Under the pieces are notes generated by a model. That model did not search any database. It saw only the letters and a program-made list of their open reading frames with translations, and was not told the DNA's origin. This document shows positions 1 through 7,023 of a DNA stretch of 18,603 nucleotides, piece by piece. Location of the stretch: positions 1 through 18,603 of the forward strand of contig JALSQA010000042.1 in assembly GCA_026985685.1 (NCBI GenBank), in the 5' to 3' direction. How positions within the stretch are numbered: the first letter of the stretch is position 1; the number at the start of each line of letters is the position of its first letter. The translations under genes and the position numbers were made by a program. This stretch comes from Campylobacterales bacterium (GTDB taxonomy: Bacteria > Campylobacterota > Campylobacteria > Campylobacterales > QNZT01).

Positions 1-80
1 ACTTGTTTGGAAAATAATCCCATCTGCTTAAAAGTAGCATCATTATGATTTACATTATTGTTTTTCATATCTGTTTGCAT
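1..80 (-). CDS. Unidentified protein, N-terminal fragment
   Basis: Only the first 26 or so codons lie in the window; the rest is beyond base 1. The start at 80 is chosen because a strong ribosome-binding site (AGGGGA, about 86-91) sits 5 bases upstream. An in-frame ATG at 131, five bases after the clpP stop, has no comparable site. The visible residues begin MQTDMKNNN and are polar and Asn-rich, with no signal peptide or recognisable motif. The position directly downstream of clpP suggests co-transcription with tig-clpP. In Campylobacter a peptide deformylase gene (def) often follows clpP, but these residues do not resemble its start, so no function is proposed. Confidence 0.5.
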   Translation of the reverse strand, partial: MQTDMKNNNVNHNDATFKQMGLFSKQ

Positions 81-136
81 ACTTTTCCCCTCTTTTGTAA
101 TGACATCACCTTTATTATTGATACAGTACATTTTGA

Positions 137-724
137 TTATTTAAAACTTTTTTCTAATACTTTGTCTATAAGCCCGTATTCTTGAGCCTCTTGTGCACTC
201 ATGAAAAAATCTCTCTCAGTATCTTGGGCAAGTTTTTCTAAAGGTTGACCAGTTTGTTCTGCAAGGATAGTGTTTAATTCTGTTTTCATCCGCAAAATTT
301 CTTTAGCTTGAATTTGAATATCTGTTGCTTGTCCTTGTGCTCCACCAAGTGGCTGATGAATCATAACACGTGCATGAGGAAGTGCATACCTTTTTCCTTT
401 TGCACCAGAAGAGAGCAAAAATGCTCCCATAGAAGCAGCTTGACCAATGCAGATTGTGCAAACATCAGGTTTGATATAGTTCATTGTATCATACATACTC
501 ATACCACTTGTTATAACACCACCTGGAGAGTTGATATATAAAAATATATCTTTATCAGGATCTTCTGCTTCCAAAAATAGAAGTTGTGCAACAACAGTAG
601 AGGCTACGGCATCATTTACTTCACCGCTAAGCATGATAATTCTGTCTTTTAATAGTCTTGAAAAGATATCATAGCTTCTCTCTCCCCGACCTGTTTTTTC
701 TACTACTATTGGTACATAACTCAT
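137..724 (-). CDS. clpP: ATP-dependent Clp protease proteolytic subunit ClpP
   Basis: This is the serine peptidase core of the cytoplasmic Clp protease. It forms a double heptameric barrel that degrades proteins unfolded by ClpX or ClpA-type ATPases. At 195 residues it has the usual length. The catalytic triad is intact: Ser98 in GQAASMGA, His123 in VMIHQPLGG and Asp172 in the TERDFFM stretch. The oligomer-handle residues between 128 and 160 also look normal. It begins ten bases after the trigger factor stop on the same strand, so the two are probably one transcript that pairs nascent-chain folding with degradation. No ATPase partner gene is in the window. Start and family are both secure. 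Confidence 0.97.
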   Translation of the reverse strand: MSYVPIVVEKTGRGERSYDIFSRLLKDRIIMLSGEVNDAVASTVVAQLLFLEAEDPDKDIFLYINSPGGVITSGMSMYDTMNYIKPDVCTICIGQAASMGAFLLSSGAKGKRYALPHARVMIHQPLGGAQGQATDIQIQAKEILRMKTELNTILAEQTGQPLEKLAQDTERDFFMSAQEAQEYGLIDKVLEKSFK

Positions 725-734
725 AATTTATCCT

Positions 735-2033
735 TTATTTCTTTTCGTTAAAAAGTTTTGTGAAAAGTCTATCTTCTACGATTGCCATTTTAACTGCTGG
801 CAATAGACCTTGTTCTTCATATTGTTTGATCATTGCCTGTGGATCTTGACCACTTTGCAATGCTTCAAAATATAGTGTTTGCATTACTTCTTGATCATCG
901 ACTGTGATCTCTTCTTGTTTTGCTAACTCATCAACAATAAAAGTTAACTTAACACTATCAAGTGCATCTTTACGATACTCTTCTCTTTTCTCTTTTGCTG
1001 CTTCAACATCTGTTGTATATTTTTTGATTTCCTCTTCTTCCATTGCAGGGAGTGCATTTCTAAATGCCATATCTATTTCTTGTTCTACAATATTCTCAGG
1101 TAAATCAATGTCAAATTTTTCAACGATAGCTTCAACAAATTTTGGTTTTACCTCTTCTTGATATAGTTTAGAAAGTTTTTCAGCTTCAATTTGCTCTTTT
1201 ACTTTCTCTTCAAGAAGTTCTTTTGTTGGAGACTCTTCGTTAGGTAGAAACTTTTTCAATGTCTCTTCGTCTATATCGGTAGGAATTACTTTTTCTTGAA
1301 TTTCTAAAAGAGTTACTTTAAAAGTCGCCTCTTTTCCTGCAAGCTCTTTTGAATGATAATCTTCTGGAAAAGTTACAACAATATCTTTTTCTTCATCTGT
1401 CTTCATTCCGACCATTTGATCTTCAAAACCAGGGATGAAGCTTCCACTGCCTATCTCAAGTGTATAAGCTTTTGCACTTCCTCCTTGAAAAGGTTCATCA
1501 TCTATAAAACCTTCAAAATCAAATAGTGCAAAATCACCTTTTTCAAGAGGACGTTCTTTTTTTATTTTTTCTACTGATGCAGATGATTTTAACATCTCAT
1601 CGATTCTCTCTTTTACTTCTGTATCACTGATTTGTGGTTTCTCAAAATCAGGGATTAACTCTTTGTAGTCTGTAATATTCATTTCAGGTTTTGTTGCTAT
1701 TGAAATTTCTACTTCTACGCTTCCATCTTCTTTTTCATCAAATTTTTTAACATTTGGTTCGCCTATGATTTGTGTAGGGTCAATTTTAAGTTCTTCGATA
1801 CCTTTTTCATAAACTGTACGTAATGCATCATTTTTAGCATCTTGATTTAGTTTATCTCCATATCTGGCTTTTACAATATGTGCAGGTACTTTACCTTTTC
1901 TAAAACCTGCTATTTGCATATCTTTTGCGGCTTCTTGTGCAAGTTGTGTCTCTTTTTGCTCAATTTGTTCTTTTGTAATAGTTGATTCTATCTTAGCGTT
2001 TGCACTGTCGATTTTATCTGTTTTTAAATCCAT
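735..2033 (-). CDS. tig: Trigger factor, ribosome-associated chaperone and prolyl isomerase
   Basis: Trigger factor binds the ribosome near the exit tunnel and shields nascent chains. At 432 residues it is full length and shows the three-part architecture. The N-terminal ribosome-binding domain carries the signature GFRKGKVP at 43-50, which contacts ribosomal protein L23. An FKBP-type prolyl isomerase domain spans about 163-248 (GDFALFDFEG, FIPGFEDQMVGM). A long, charged, helical C-terminal chaperone domain follows. An AGAGGGA ribosome-binding site lies just before the ATG. It is the first gene of the leftward tig-clpP unit and is divergent from the lipoprotein gene at 2144, with about 110 bases between them for both promoters. 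Confidence 0.97.
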   Translation of the reverse strand: MDLKTDKIDSANAKIESTITKEQIEQKETQLAQEAAKDMQIAGFRKGKVPAHIVKARYGDKLNQDAKNDALRTVYEKGIEELKIDPTQIIGEPNVKKFDEKEDGSVEVEISIATKPEMNITDYKELIPDFEKPQISDTEVKERIDEMLKSSASVEKIKKERPLEKGDFALFDFEGFIDDEPFQGGSAKAYTLEIGSGSFIPGFEDQMVGMKTDEEKDIVVTFPEDYHSKELAGKEATFKVTLLEIQEKVIPTDIDEETLKKFLPNEESPTKELLEEKVKEQIEAEKLSKLYQEEVKPKFVEAIVEKFDIDLPENIVEQEIDMAFRNALPAMEEEEIKKYTTDVEAAKEKREEYRKDALDSVKLTFIVDELAKQEEITVDDQEVMQTLYFEALQSGQDPQAMIKQYEEQGLLPAVKMAIVEDRLFTKLFNEKK

Positions 2034-2104
2034 TAAATTTCCCTCTGTAAGTTTTATAAATTGTGGGAGATAATATCTAAAAATTGCTTTTATATAAATA
2101 ATTG

Positions 2105-2120
2105 TATGTTAGTATGTTAG
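2105..2120. repeat. Perfect tandem 8-bp repeat in a divergent promoter region
   Basis: TATGTTAG occurs twice back to back in the gap between tig and the lipoprotein gene, 24 to 39 bases before the lipoprotein start codon. That is where a promoter or operator would sit. Whether it binds a regulator or is a chance duplication in AT-rich DNA cannot be told from the sequence alone. Confidence 0.5.
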
Positions 2121-2143
2121 ATTATTGAATTCTAGGGGGAGAT

Positions 2144-2806
2144 ATGAAAGTACTTATACCTGTTATAGCAAGTCTATTCTTATTTATTGGATGTTCACAA
2201 AAAATTGTTCCTGGCAAGGTAGCAAAAAATAAAAATACAATCAGTGCAAAAGAGTTTGAACAAAAAGAGATTTTACCTAAAAAAGAAGAAGTGTTACCAC
2301 CTGTAACTAAAGAGCAGGTTGTGGAAGAAAAGATAATCCCAGAAGAAGAAATTGTCGAAGAAAATAAAATTACACAACCTGTGGCTATTAGTTCTAAGCC
2401 TTATAAAATTACATTAAAAACTAAAAAGTTTGCTTTTTCAGATACAGGATTTTTTAATCGTTATGAAAAATCGATTGAATTACAAGTATTTACAATGGGA
2501 AAACTTGCATTAGATTTGAAAATATCTTTAGATGAAGATGATATTTGTGTTGATCAATTATGCAATACCAAACATGGATTTAATCAAACATTTTTAACAG
2601 GTGAGTATCCTGATAAGTTAGTAGAAAATGTATTACAGAGTAAACCTATTTTTGGAGGTAAACATCTTAGAAAAACAACCAATGGTTTTATGCAAAAAAT
2701 CATTACTAACTCATATGCTATAAAGTACAAAGTCTGGCCTGGCAATGTCTATTTTAAAGATAGTGTAAATCACATAATGATTAAATTAAAAAAGCTTCCA
2801 AAATGA
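2144..2806 (+). CDS. Putative lipoprotein of unknown function upstream of nfo
   Basis: A 220-residue predicted lipoprotein. A short lysine start and hydrophobic stretch lead to a lipobox-like LFIGC, with Cys17 as the lipidated residue. Phe at -3 is slightly atypical. Residues about 25-85 form a low-complexity linker rich in Glu, Lys, Val and Pro, which would hold the folded part away from the membrane. The C-terminal 135 residues look like a compact mainly-beta domain, with two cysteines (135 and 140) that could pair in the periplasm. The ribosome-binding site AGGGGGAG is strong. Its stop overlaps the nfo start as ATGA, so translation of the two is probably coupled. I do not recognise the C-terminal domain; similar small lipoproteins occur across Campylobacterota without assigned roles. 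Confidence 0.8.
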   Translation: MKVLIPVIASLFLFIGCSQKIVPGKVAKNKNTISAKEFEQKEILPKKEEVLPPVTKEQVVEEKIIPEEEIVEENKITQPVAISSKPYKITLKTKKFAFSDTGFFNRYEKSIELQVFTMGKLALDLKISLDEDDICVDQLCNTKHGFNQTFLTGEYPDKLVENVLQSKPIFGGKHLRKTTNGFMQKIITNSYAIKYKVWPGNVYFKDSVNHIMIKLKKLPK

Positions 2807-3648
2807 ATAAATTTGTCGGAGCACATGTAAGTGCAAGCGGAGGTGTTTACAATGCACCAATTAATGCTAAAAAGATAGGTGCAAAGGCTTTTGCACTATT
2901 TACAAAAAATCAACGTCAATGGAAAGCAAAACCACTTGATGAAGAGACTATTGCAAAATTTAAAGTAAATCTTGAAAAAGCTGAAATTTTACCAAAGCAT
3001 GTATTACCCCATGATAGCTATCTTATAAATTTAGGTCATCCAGAAGAAGAGAAGAGACAAAAATCTCTTGATGCATTTATAGATGAGGTACAAAGATGCG
3101 AACAATTAGGGCTTGATAGACTTAATTTTCACCCAGGAAGTCATCTAAAAAAGATTAGTGAAGAGACATGTTTAGAACGTATTGCTGAGTCTATGAATAA
3201 AACACTTCAAGCGACAAAAGATGTTATTTTAGTTATTGAAAATACAGCAGGACAAGGATCAAATCTTGGATATAAATTTGAACATTTAGCTTATTTGATT
3301 GATAACTCAATAGATAAATCCAGAGTAGGGGTTTGTATTGATACCTGTCATATGTTTACGGCAGGATACGATATAAGAACTCGTGAAGCTTATGATAAAA
3401 CCTGGAGTATATTTGATGAAATTATTGGATTTGAATATTTAAGAGGAATGCATATCAATGATTCAAAACCTGAACTTGGAAGTCGGGTTGATCGTCATGA
3501 TAGTCTTGGCAAAGGCAAAATCGGATTAGATGCTTTTAGGTTTATCATGAATGACCCTAGGATGGATGATATACCTTTGATTCTTGAGACTATTGATGAG
3601 AGTATATGGGCTGAAGAGATAAAGCTTTTATATAGTTTTATCTCTTAA
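2803..3648 (+). CDS. nfo: Endonuclease IV, AP endonuclease
   Basis: Endonuclease IV cleaves the phosphodiester bond 5' to abasic sites and trims blocked 3' ends in base-excision repair. The 281-residue protein is a single TIM-barrel domain of normal length. All nine ligands of the trinuclear zinc site known from the E. coli enzyme are present: His70, His110, Glu146, Asp180, His183, His217, Asp230, His232 and Glu262, each shifted by exactly one residue from E. coli numbering. The motifs NFHPGSH, VIENTAGQG, GVCIDTCH and DRHDSLGKG are conserved. The start codon overlaps the lipoprotein stop (ATGA). The gene converges with the next one, leaving two bases between stop codons and no room for a separate terminator. 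Confidence 0.97.
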   Translation: MNKFVGAHVSASGGVYNAPINAKKIGAKAFALFTKNQRQWKAKPLDEETIAKFKVNLEKAEILPKHVLPHDSYLINLGHPEEEKRQKSLDAFIDEVQRCEQLGLDRLNFHPGSHLKKISEETCLERIAESMNKTLQATKDVILVIENTAGQGSNLGYKFEHLAYLIDNSIDKSRVGVCIDTCHMFTAGYDIRTREAYDKTWSIFDEIIGFEYLRGMHINDSKPELGSRVDRHDSLGKGKIGLDAFRFIMNDPRMDDIPLILETIDESIWAEEIKLLYSFIS

Positions 3649-3650
3649 AA

Positions 3651-3926
3651 TTATACTTTACATGAACCTCCGCTACACCCGCCACTGCCAATATTGAAAC
3701 TATCTTGATAATCACAGTTAGTACATTTAAATTCTACAAAGGAAGTGCCAGAACATCCACCTCCTTTTTGGTCTGCAACTTCCATTGTATGTTGTTTGCA
3801 ATTTGGACAGATTCCCTGGTTGATAAGTTTTAGTTTTTCACCTTTTTCACCTAAGTGGTGAATATATGCCCAAATCAAACCACCGAAGATGACAATTGTA
3901 AAAAGAAGTACTAATAGTGTATACAT
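3651..3926 (-). CDS. Small membrane-anchored zinc-ribbon protein with Cys-rich tail
   Basis: A 91-residue protein of unknown function. Residues 2-22 form one hydrophobic helix followed by a charged HHLGEKGEKLK segment, consistent with a single anchor and a cytoplasmic tail. The tail has two CxxC knuckles, C40-P-N-C43 and C68-T-N-C71, the pattern of a rubredoxin-like zinc ribbon. Three further cysteines lie in Gly-rich segments (C58 in GGGCSG, C84 and C89 in the terminal GGCSGGSC). Seven cysteines in 91 residues point to metal binding or thiol chemistry rather than a simple anchor. AGGA lies six bases before the ATG. It is a lone leftward gene, divergent from queE. A chaperone or assembly role is possible but would be a guess. 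Confidence 0.8.
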   Translation of the reverse strand: MYTLLVLLFTIVIFGGLIWAYIHHLGEKGEKLKLINQGICPNCKQHTMEVADQKGGGCSGTSFVEFKCTNCDYQDSFNIGSGGCSGGSCKV

Positions 3927-3989
3927 TGAATTTCCTAACTTTTATTTTGCTAGTATCCATTTTAACATAAAAATTTAATTAGGTTGGTC

Positions 3990-4571
3990 ATGCTTAAAGT
4001 TTCTTCGATATTTTACTCTATTCAAGGTGAAGGATTTCACGCAGGGCGTGCATTTATATTTATTCGTCTATTTGGTTGCAATTTGACATGTGATTTTTGT
4101 GATGATGAACTTCATAAAACTACTATGAATGAGCTAACTTTTGATGAAGTTTATAAAAAAATACAAAATTTCCCCTCAAAAAATATAATTATTACAGGAG
4201 GAGAACCAAGTATTTATATGTTAAATGATTTTATTGAATTTTTACAAGAAAAAAATTATTTTGTAAGTGTTGAGAGTAATGGGTATAATTTTAGTAATAT
4301 AAAAAATGCCAATTGGATAACATATAGTCCTAAAGATTGGGAAAACATCCAAAATGAGGGTTTTGATGAGTATAAGTTTATAGTAGACAAAAGCTCAGAC
4401 ATAGAAAAATTAATAAATTTAAAAAGCGATAAAGAGATATTTATTCAACCACAGAATTTTATGCACAAACCAAACATGAATAATGTGAATTACTGTGTAG
4501 AACTTGTGAAAAAATATCCAGACAAGTTTCGACTTAGTTTGCAAATGCATAAATTTATAGGGGTAGATTGA
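3990..4571 (+). CDS. queE: 7-carboxy-7-deazaguanine synthase, radical SAM
   Basis: QueE converts 6-carboxytetrahydropterin to 7-carboxy-7-deazaguanine, a step toward preQ0 and the queuosine tRNA base. The radical-SAM cluster motif is Cx3Cx2C at Cys30, Cys34 and Cys37 (FGCNLTCDFC). It is preceded by the family hallmark YSIQGEG at 9-15, which binds substrate and marks the shortened QueE barrel. ITGGEPS, the SAM-contacting GGEP motif, is also present. I place the start at the ATG at 3990, with AGG six bases upstream. A TTG two codons earlier is in frame but has no site of its own. The resulting 193 residues suit the short QueE form. The stop overlaps the queC start by one base. Confidence 0.95.
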   Translation: MLKVSSIFYSIQGEGFHAGRAFIFIRLFGCNLTCDFCDDELHKTTMNELTFDEVYKKIQNFPSKNIIITGGEPSIYMLNDFIEFLQEKNYFVSVESNGYNFSNIKNANWITYSPKDWENIQNEGFDEYKFIVDKSSDIEKLINLKSDKEIFIQPQNFMHKPNMNNVNYCVELVKKYPDKFRLSLQMHKFIGVD

Positions 4572-5251
4572 TGAAAAACAAGAGTGCATTAGTAGTATTT
4601 AGTGGTGGGCAAGATAGTACAACTTGTCTAGGATGGGCAAAAAATCGATATTCTCATGTAGAAACAATTACATTTGATTATCATCAAAAACACTCTATTG
4701 AGATAAAACAAGCTCAGGAAATTGCAAAAATATTAAAAATACCTAATTTTATTATGGAGATAAATATATTTGCTCAGCTTGATGATTCTGCTCTTATAGA
4801 TACGACACAAGATATCAATGCAAAACATCACAATAGACCAAATCTTCCTGCTTCTTTTGTACCAAATAGAAATGCAATCTTTTTTACAGCAGCACATGCT
4901 TATGCTCAAAAAATGGGTTTAGATGAAATCATAACAGGAATTAATCAAACAGATTACAGTGGTTATCCTGATTGTCGTATACCTTTTGTAGAGAGTTTGG
5001 AAAAAGCATTAAATCTTGGAAGTGAATCTGATATAAAGTTTAGGTATCCATTGATACATCTTACAAAAGCACAAACCTTCAAAATGGCAAAAGAAGAGGG
5101 TGTTTTAGATATTGTGCTAAAAGAAACTCATACCTGCTACAATGGTGATAGAACTAAAGAACATGAATGGGGATACGGATGTGATGCCTGTCCAGCATGC
5201 CAACTACGCAAAAGAGGGTGGCAAGAGTATCAAAAATCTCTATATAAGTAA
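4571..5251 (+). CDS. queC: 7-cyano-7-deazaguanine synthase
   Basis: QueC uses ATP and ammonia to turn 7-carboxy-7-deazaguanine, the product of QueE, into preQ0. The N-terminal PP-loop SGGQDS at residues 11-16 is the ATP-pyrophosphatase motif of the family. A C-terminal structural zinc site is visible as Cys189, Cys204, Cys207 and Cys210 (GCDACPAC). VPNRNAIF and TDYSGYPDCR are also family-conserved. The ATG at 4571 overlaps the queE stop in TGATG, so the two successive enzymes are translationally coupled. Other pathway genes (folE, queD, queF) are not in the window. At 226 residues the length is typical. Confidence 0.96.
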   Translation: MKNKSALVVFSGGQDSTTCLGWAKNRYSHVETITFDYHQKHSIEIKQAQEIAKILKIPNFIMEINIFAQLDDSALIDTTQDINAKHHNRPNLPASFVPNRNAIFFTAAHAYAQKMGLDEIITGINQTDYSGYPDCRIPFVESLEKALNLGSESDIKFRYPLIHLTKAQTFKMAKEEGVLDIVLKETHTCYNGDRTKEHEWGYGCDACPACQLRKRGWQEYQKSLYK

Positions 5252-5355
5252 AAATATATTTATTTCTTTAAATTTTTTATTTATAGTGCCGATCTATCTT
5301 ATATCGCTATTATATGTGGAAAAGGATATGGGATGATGCTTGAAAAAAAAGTAAA
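5252..5355 (+). other. Gap with out-of-frame start signal and A8 run
   Basis: This gap holds a good ribosome-binding site, AAGGA at 5322-5326, six bases before an ATG at 5333. From that ATG the frame reads MMLEKK and then ends at a TGA at 5372-5374. The A run at 5343-5350 has eight bases. With nine, the same start would read straight into the GGDEF-like frame that begins at 5356, giving a 153-residue protein. The gap therefore looks like the damaged or slippage-controlled 5' end of the next gene. The interpretation is inference; the signals themselves are visible. Confidence 0.45.
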
Positions 5356-5793
5356 ATGCCGAGTAGAAGTATGACTGTTATTAAAATAGAAGAGAATCTT
5401 AATAAGGATTTATCTAAAGGAACTTTTTCTGGTTTATTTGTTGTAAATATATATGAGTTATATGACATGCAAGGAGATAATCAAGTTTTACAAGAGATTG
5501 AAAAGTTCTTAAAAAATTTTGCTCAAAACAGATTTTATGAAGTATATCGTATTTATAATGATCAGTTTGTTCTAAGAAATAAAGCAGCAGGTATTGTCTA
5601 TGCTACTATAGAGCAGGATATGGAAGAACTTTTCAAAACTCCTTTAAATATAATTGTGGGAATATCTCTTGAAAAAGACAAAGCATTAAAAAAAGCAGAA
5701 ATAGCACTCTCTTATGCAAAGAAAAACAATATGCAATATATCGCATATAGTAAATTTATAGATACTACAAATATTTTTCAAGAAGTTTCATAA
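5356..5793 (+). CDS. Degenerate GGDEF-fold protein, probably non-catalytic
   Basis: A 145-residue protein that matches the GGDEF fold along its length but lacks the catalytic residues. KMPSRSM at its start resembles the usual pre-domain signature TGLPNR. VVNIYELYD stands where the metal-binding DIDxFK strand should be. RIYNDQF at 65-71 replaces RxGGDEF. VGISL at 101-105 and KAEIALSYAKKNN at 113-125 fit the conserved C-terminal IGIS and ADxALYxAK elements. It should not make cyclic-di-GMP and, if expressed, could serve as a binding or partner domain. The annotated ATG has no good ribosome-binding site, whereas the out-of-frame ATG at 5333 does, with an A8 run between. This may be a frameshifted gene or one relying on slippage. 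A later in-frame ATG at 5371 is an alternative start. Confidence 0.65.
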   Translation: MPSRSMTVIKIEENLNKDLSKGTFSGLFVVNIYELYDMQGDNQVLQEIEKFLKNFAQNRFYEVYRIYNDQFVLRNKAAGIVYATIEQDMEELFKTPLNIIVGISLEKDKALKKAEIALSYAKKNNMQYIAYSKFIDTTNIFQEVS

Positions 5794-5808
5794 GATATAT
5801 ATTGAAAG

Positions 5809-5899
5809 TGGCGGACAGGGAGGGATTCGAACCCTCGGTACCGTTGCCAGTACGCATCCTTAGCAGGGATGTGGTTTCAGCCAGCTCACCCACCTGTCC
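5809..5899 (-). tRNA. tRNA-Ser, anticodon GCU
   Basis: Read on the minus strand, a 91-base tRNA begins GGACAGG and ends CCTGTCC followed by G and an encoded CCA. The seven acceptor pairs are perfect. The anticodon arm is CATCC, loop CTGCTAA, GGATG, so the anticodon is GCU, reading the serine codons AGC and AGU. A long variable arm (GTACTGGCAACGGTAC) marks a class II tRNA, as expected for serine. The T arm GAGGG-TTCGAAT-CCCTC is intact. It lies 33 bases downstream of pyrF on the same strand and has its own -10 element. Confidence 0.97.
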
Positions 5900-5914
5900 A
5901 TCAAAAGGAGCGAA

Positions 5915-5920
5915 ATTATA
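5915..5920 (-). promoter_or_regulatory. -10 box of the tRNA-Ser gene
   Basis: On the minus strand a perfect TATAAT lies 15 bases before the tRNA 5' end, followed by a GC-containing discriminator (TTTCGCTCC). I see no convincing -35 box, which is normal for sigma-70 promoters in Campylobacterota. It would let the tRNA be made independently of the pyrF operon. Confidence 0.6.
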
Positions 5921-5932
5921 GCTATTTGAAGA

Positions 5933-6616
5933 TTATATTTCGCTTAAAATTCTTTCGACTATTGATTTTGGATTGTTTGATTGGTAAATTGGTCGACCTA
6001 CAACTATAAAGTCAACTAACTCTTTTTTTGCGATAGTGATAGTTGCAACCCTTTTTTGATCTCCTGCATCTTCACCAAATGGTCGTATCCCAGGGGTTAA
6101 TGTTAGGAAATTTTTAGAAGTATTTGTTTTGATCATGCTACTTTCAAAGGCAGAACAGACAACACCATCAATACCGCTTTCATAGGCATCCTTGGCAAAT
6201 TGACTGGCTTTTGTTTTTATATCTGTTCCATATATTTCATGGAAACTTTGATCATCAAAACTTGTTAGTGCGGTTACTGCAAGCACAAGTGGACGTTTCT
6301 CTTTTTTTGACAGACGATCCATTACTGTTTGCATCGCTTTTTTGCCACTACTAGCGTGTATATTAAACATGTCTATACCAAGTTCACTAATCTCTTGTGC
6401 TGCGTCTGCCATTGTGTTTGGTATATCATAAAGTTTTAAATCAAGAAATATTTTAAAATTTGGATTGATCTCTTTGAGTTTATCTATTATTGTCCGAGAA
6501 TCTCGTATATAACTTCTAAATCCTACTTTTAACCAAATATCAAATGTTTTAAGCTCTTTTGCTAAAGAAATATTTTCTTCTAATGTTGGTAAATCAAGAG
6601 CTACACAAAGTTTCAT
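5933..6616 (-). CDS. pyrF: Orotidine 5'-phosphate decarboxylase
   Basis: PyrF removes CO2 from orotidine 5'-phosphate to give UMP, the last step of de novo pyrimidine synthesis. The active-site signature LDLKLYDIPNT is intact, with the Asp59, Lys61 and Asp64 charge network. The phosphate-binding C-terminal motifs TPGIRPFG and FIVVGRPIY are also present. The 227 residues form a single TIM barrel of normal length. The ATG overlaps the nusB stop as ATGA. It is the last protein gene of the leftward lyase-ribH-nusB-pyrF run, and the same ribH-nusB-pyrF order is known from Campylobacter jejuni. Confidence 0.96.
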   Translation of the reverse strand: MKLCVALDLPTLEENISLAKELKTFDIWLKVGFRSYIRDSRTIIDKLKEINPNFKIFLDLKLYDIPNTMADAAQEISELGIDMFNIHASSGKKAMQTVMDRLSKKEKRPLVLAVTALTSFDDQSFHEIYGTDIKTKASQFAKDAYESGIDGVVCSAFESSMIKTNTSKNFLTLTPGIRPFGEDAGDQKRVATITIAKKELVDFIVVGRPIYQSNNPKSIVERILSEI

Positions 6617-7014
6617 GGGTGCTCTTTTGAAATAGCATCTAAAACACCATTGATAAATCTTGGTGCTGTATCACTTGCTAAATCTTTAGAAAGTTCTATC
6701 GCTTCATTGATTATGACAGCATTATCAAGCTTGGTATTTATAATCTCATAAGTTCCCATACGCAAAATTGCACGTTCAATATGACCTAATTCATGTAGCT
6801 TATACTCTTTTAGATGTTTGTTTATCTCTGTATCAATGTTCTCAAGATTTTCACTAATTCCAGCAAAAAGAGATGTTGCAAACTCTTTTTGCTGGTTACG
6901 TATTTTTTTATCTTCAAAAATTTCATTAACAAATTTATCTATATTGTCATTGCCTATATCTTTTGCATACAAAAGTGAGATTACGCTTTCTCTGGATTGG
7001 TGTCTGGTTGCCAT
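6613..7014 (-). CDS. nusB: Transcription antitermination factor NusB
   Basis: NusB pairs with NusE (ribosomal protein S10) on boxA RNA in rRNA operons to prevent premature termination. The 133-residue all-helical protein begins with the basic segment ATRHQSRE, the arginine-rich RNA-contacting end of the family. It ends with the conserved INEAIELSK (102-110) and RFINGVLDAI (119-128). ERAILRMGTYEI, the core helix, is also typical. AGAG lies just before the ATG, nine bases after the ribH stop, and its stop overlaps pyrF. The tight packing means the three genes share one transcript. Confidence 0.95.
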   Translation of the reverse strand: MATRHQSRESVISLLYAKDIGNDNIDKFVNEIFEDKKIRNQQKEFATSLFAGISENLENIDTEINKHLKEYKLHELGHIERAILRMGTYEIINTKLDNAVIINEAIELSKDLASDTAPRFINGVLDAISKEHP

Positions 7015-7023
7015 GATATCTCT

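Noticed and set aside
904..1161. 85-codon open frame opposite tig
   Set aside because: Shadow of tig on the other strand: serine-rich, no start signal, and the tig frame is clearly coding.
3927..3989. preQ1 riboswitch before queE
   Set aside because: I looked for a short hairpin followed by an A-rich tail pairing with the loop and found none in this 63-base gap.
5142..5336. 64-codon open frame overlapping queC on the same strand
   Set aside because: Most of it lies inside queC in another frame and it has no ribosome-binding site. Only its hydrophobic tail after queC is noted as a finding.
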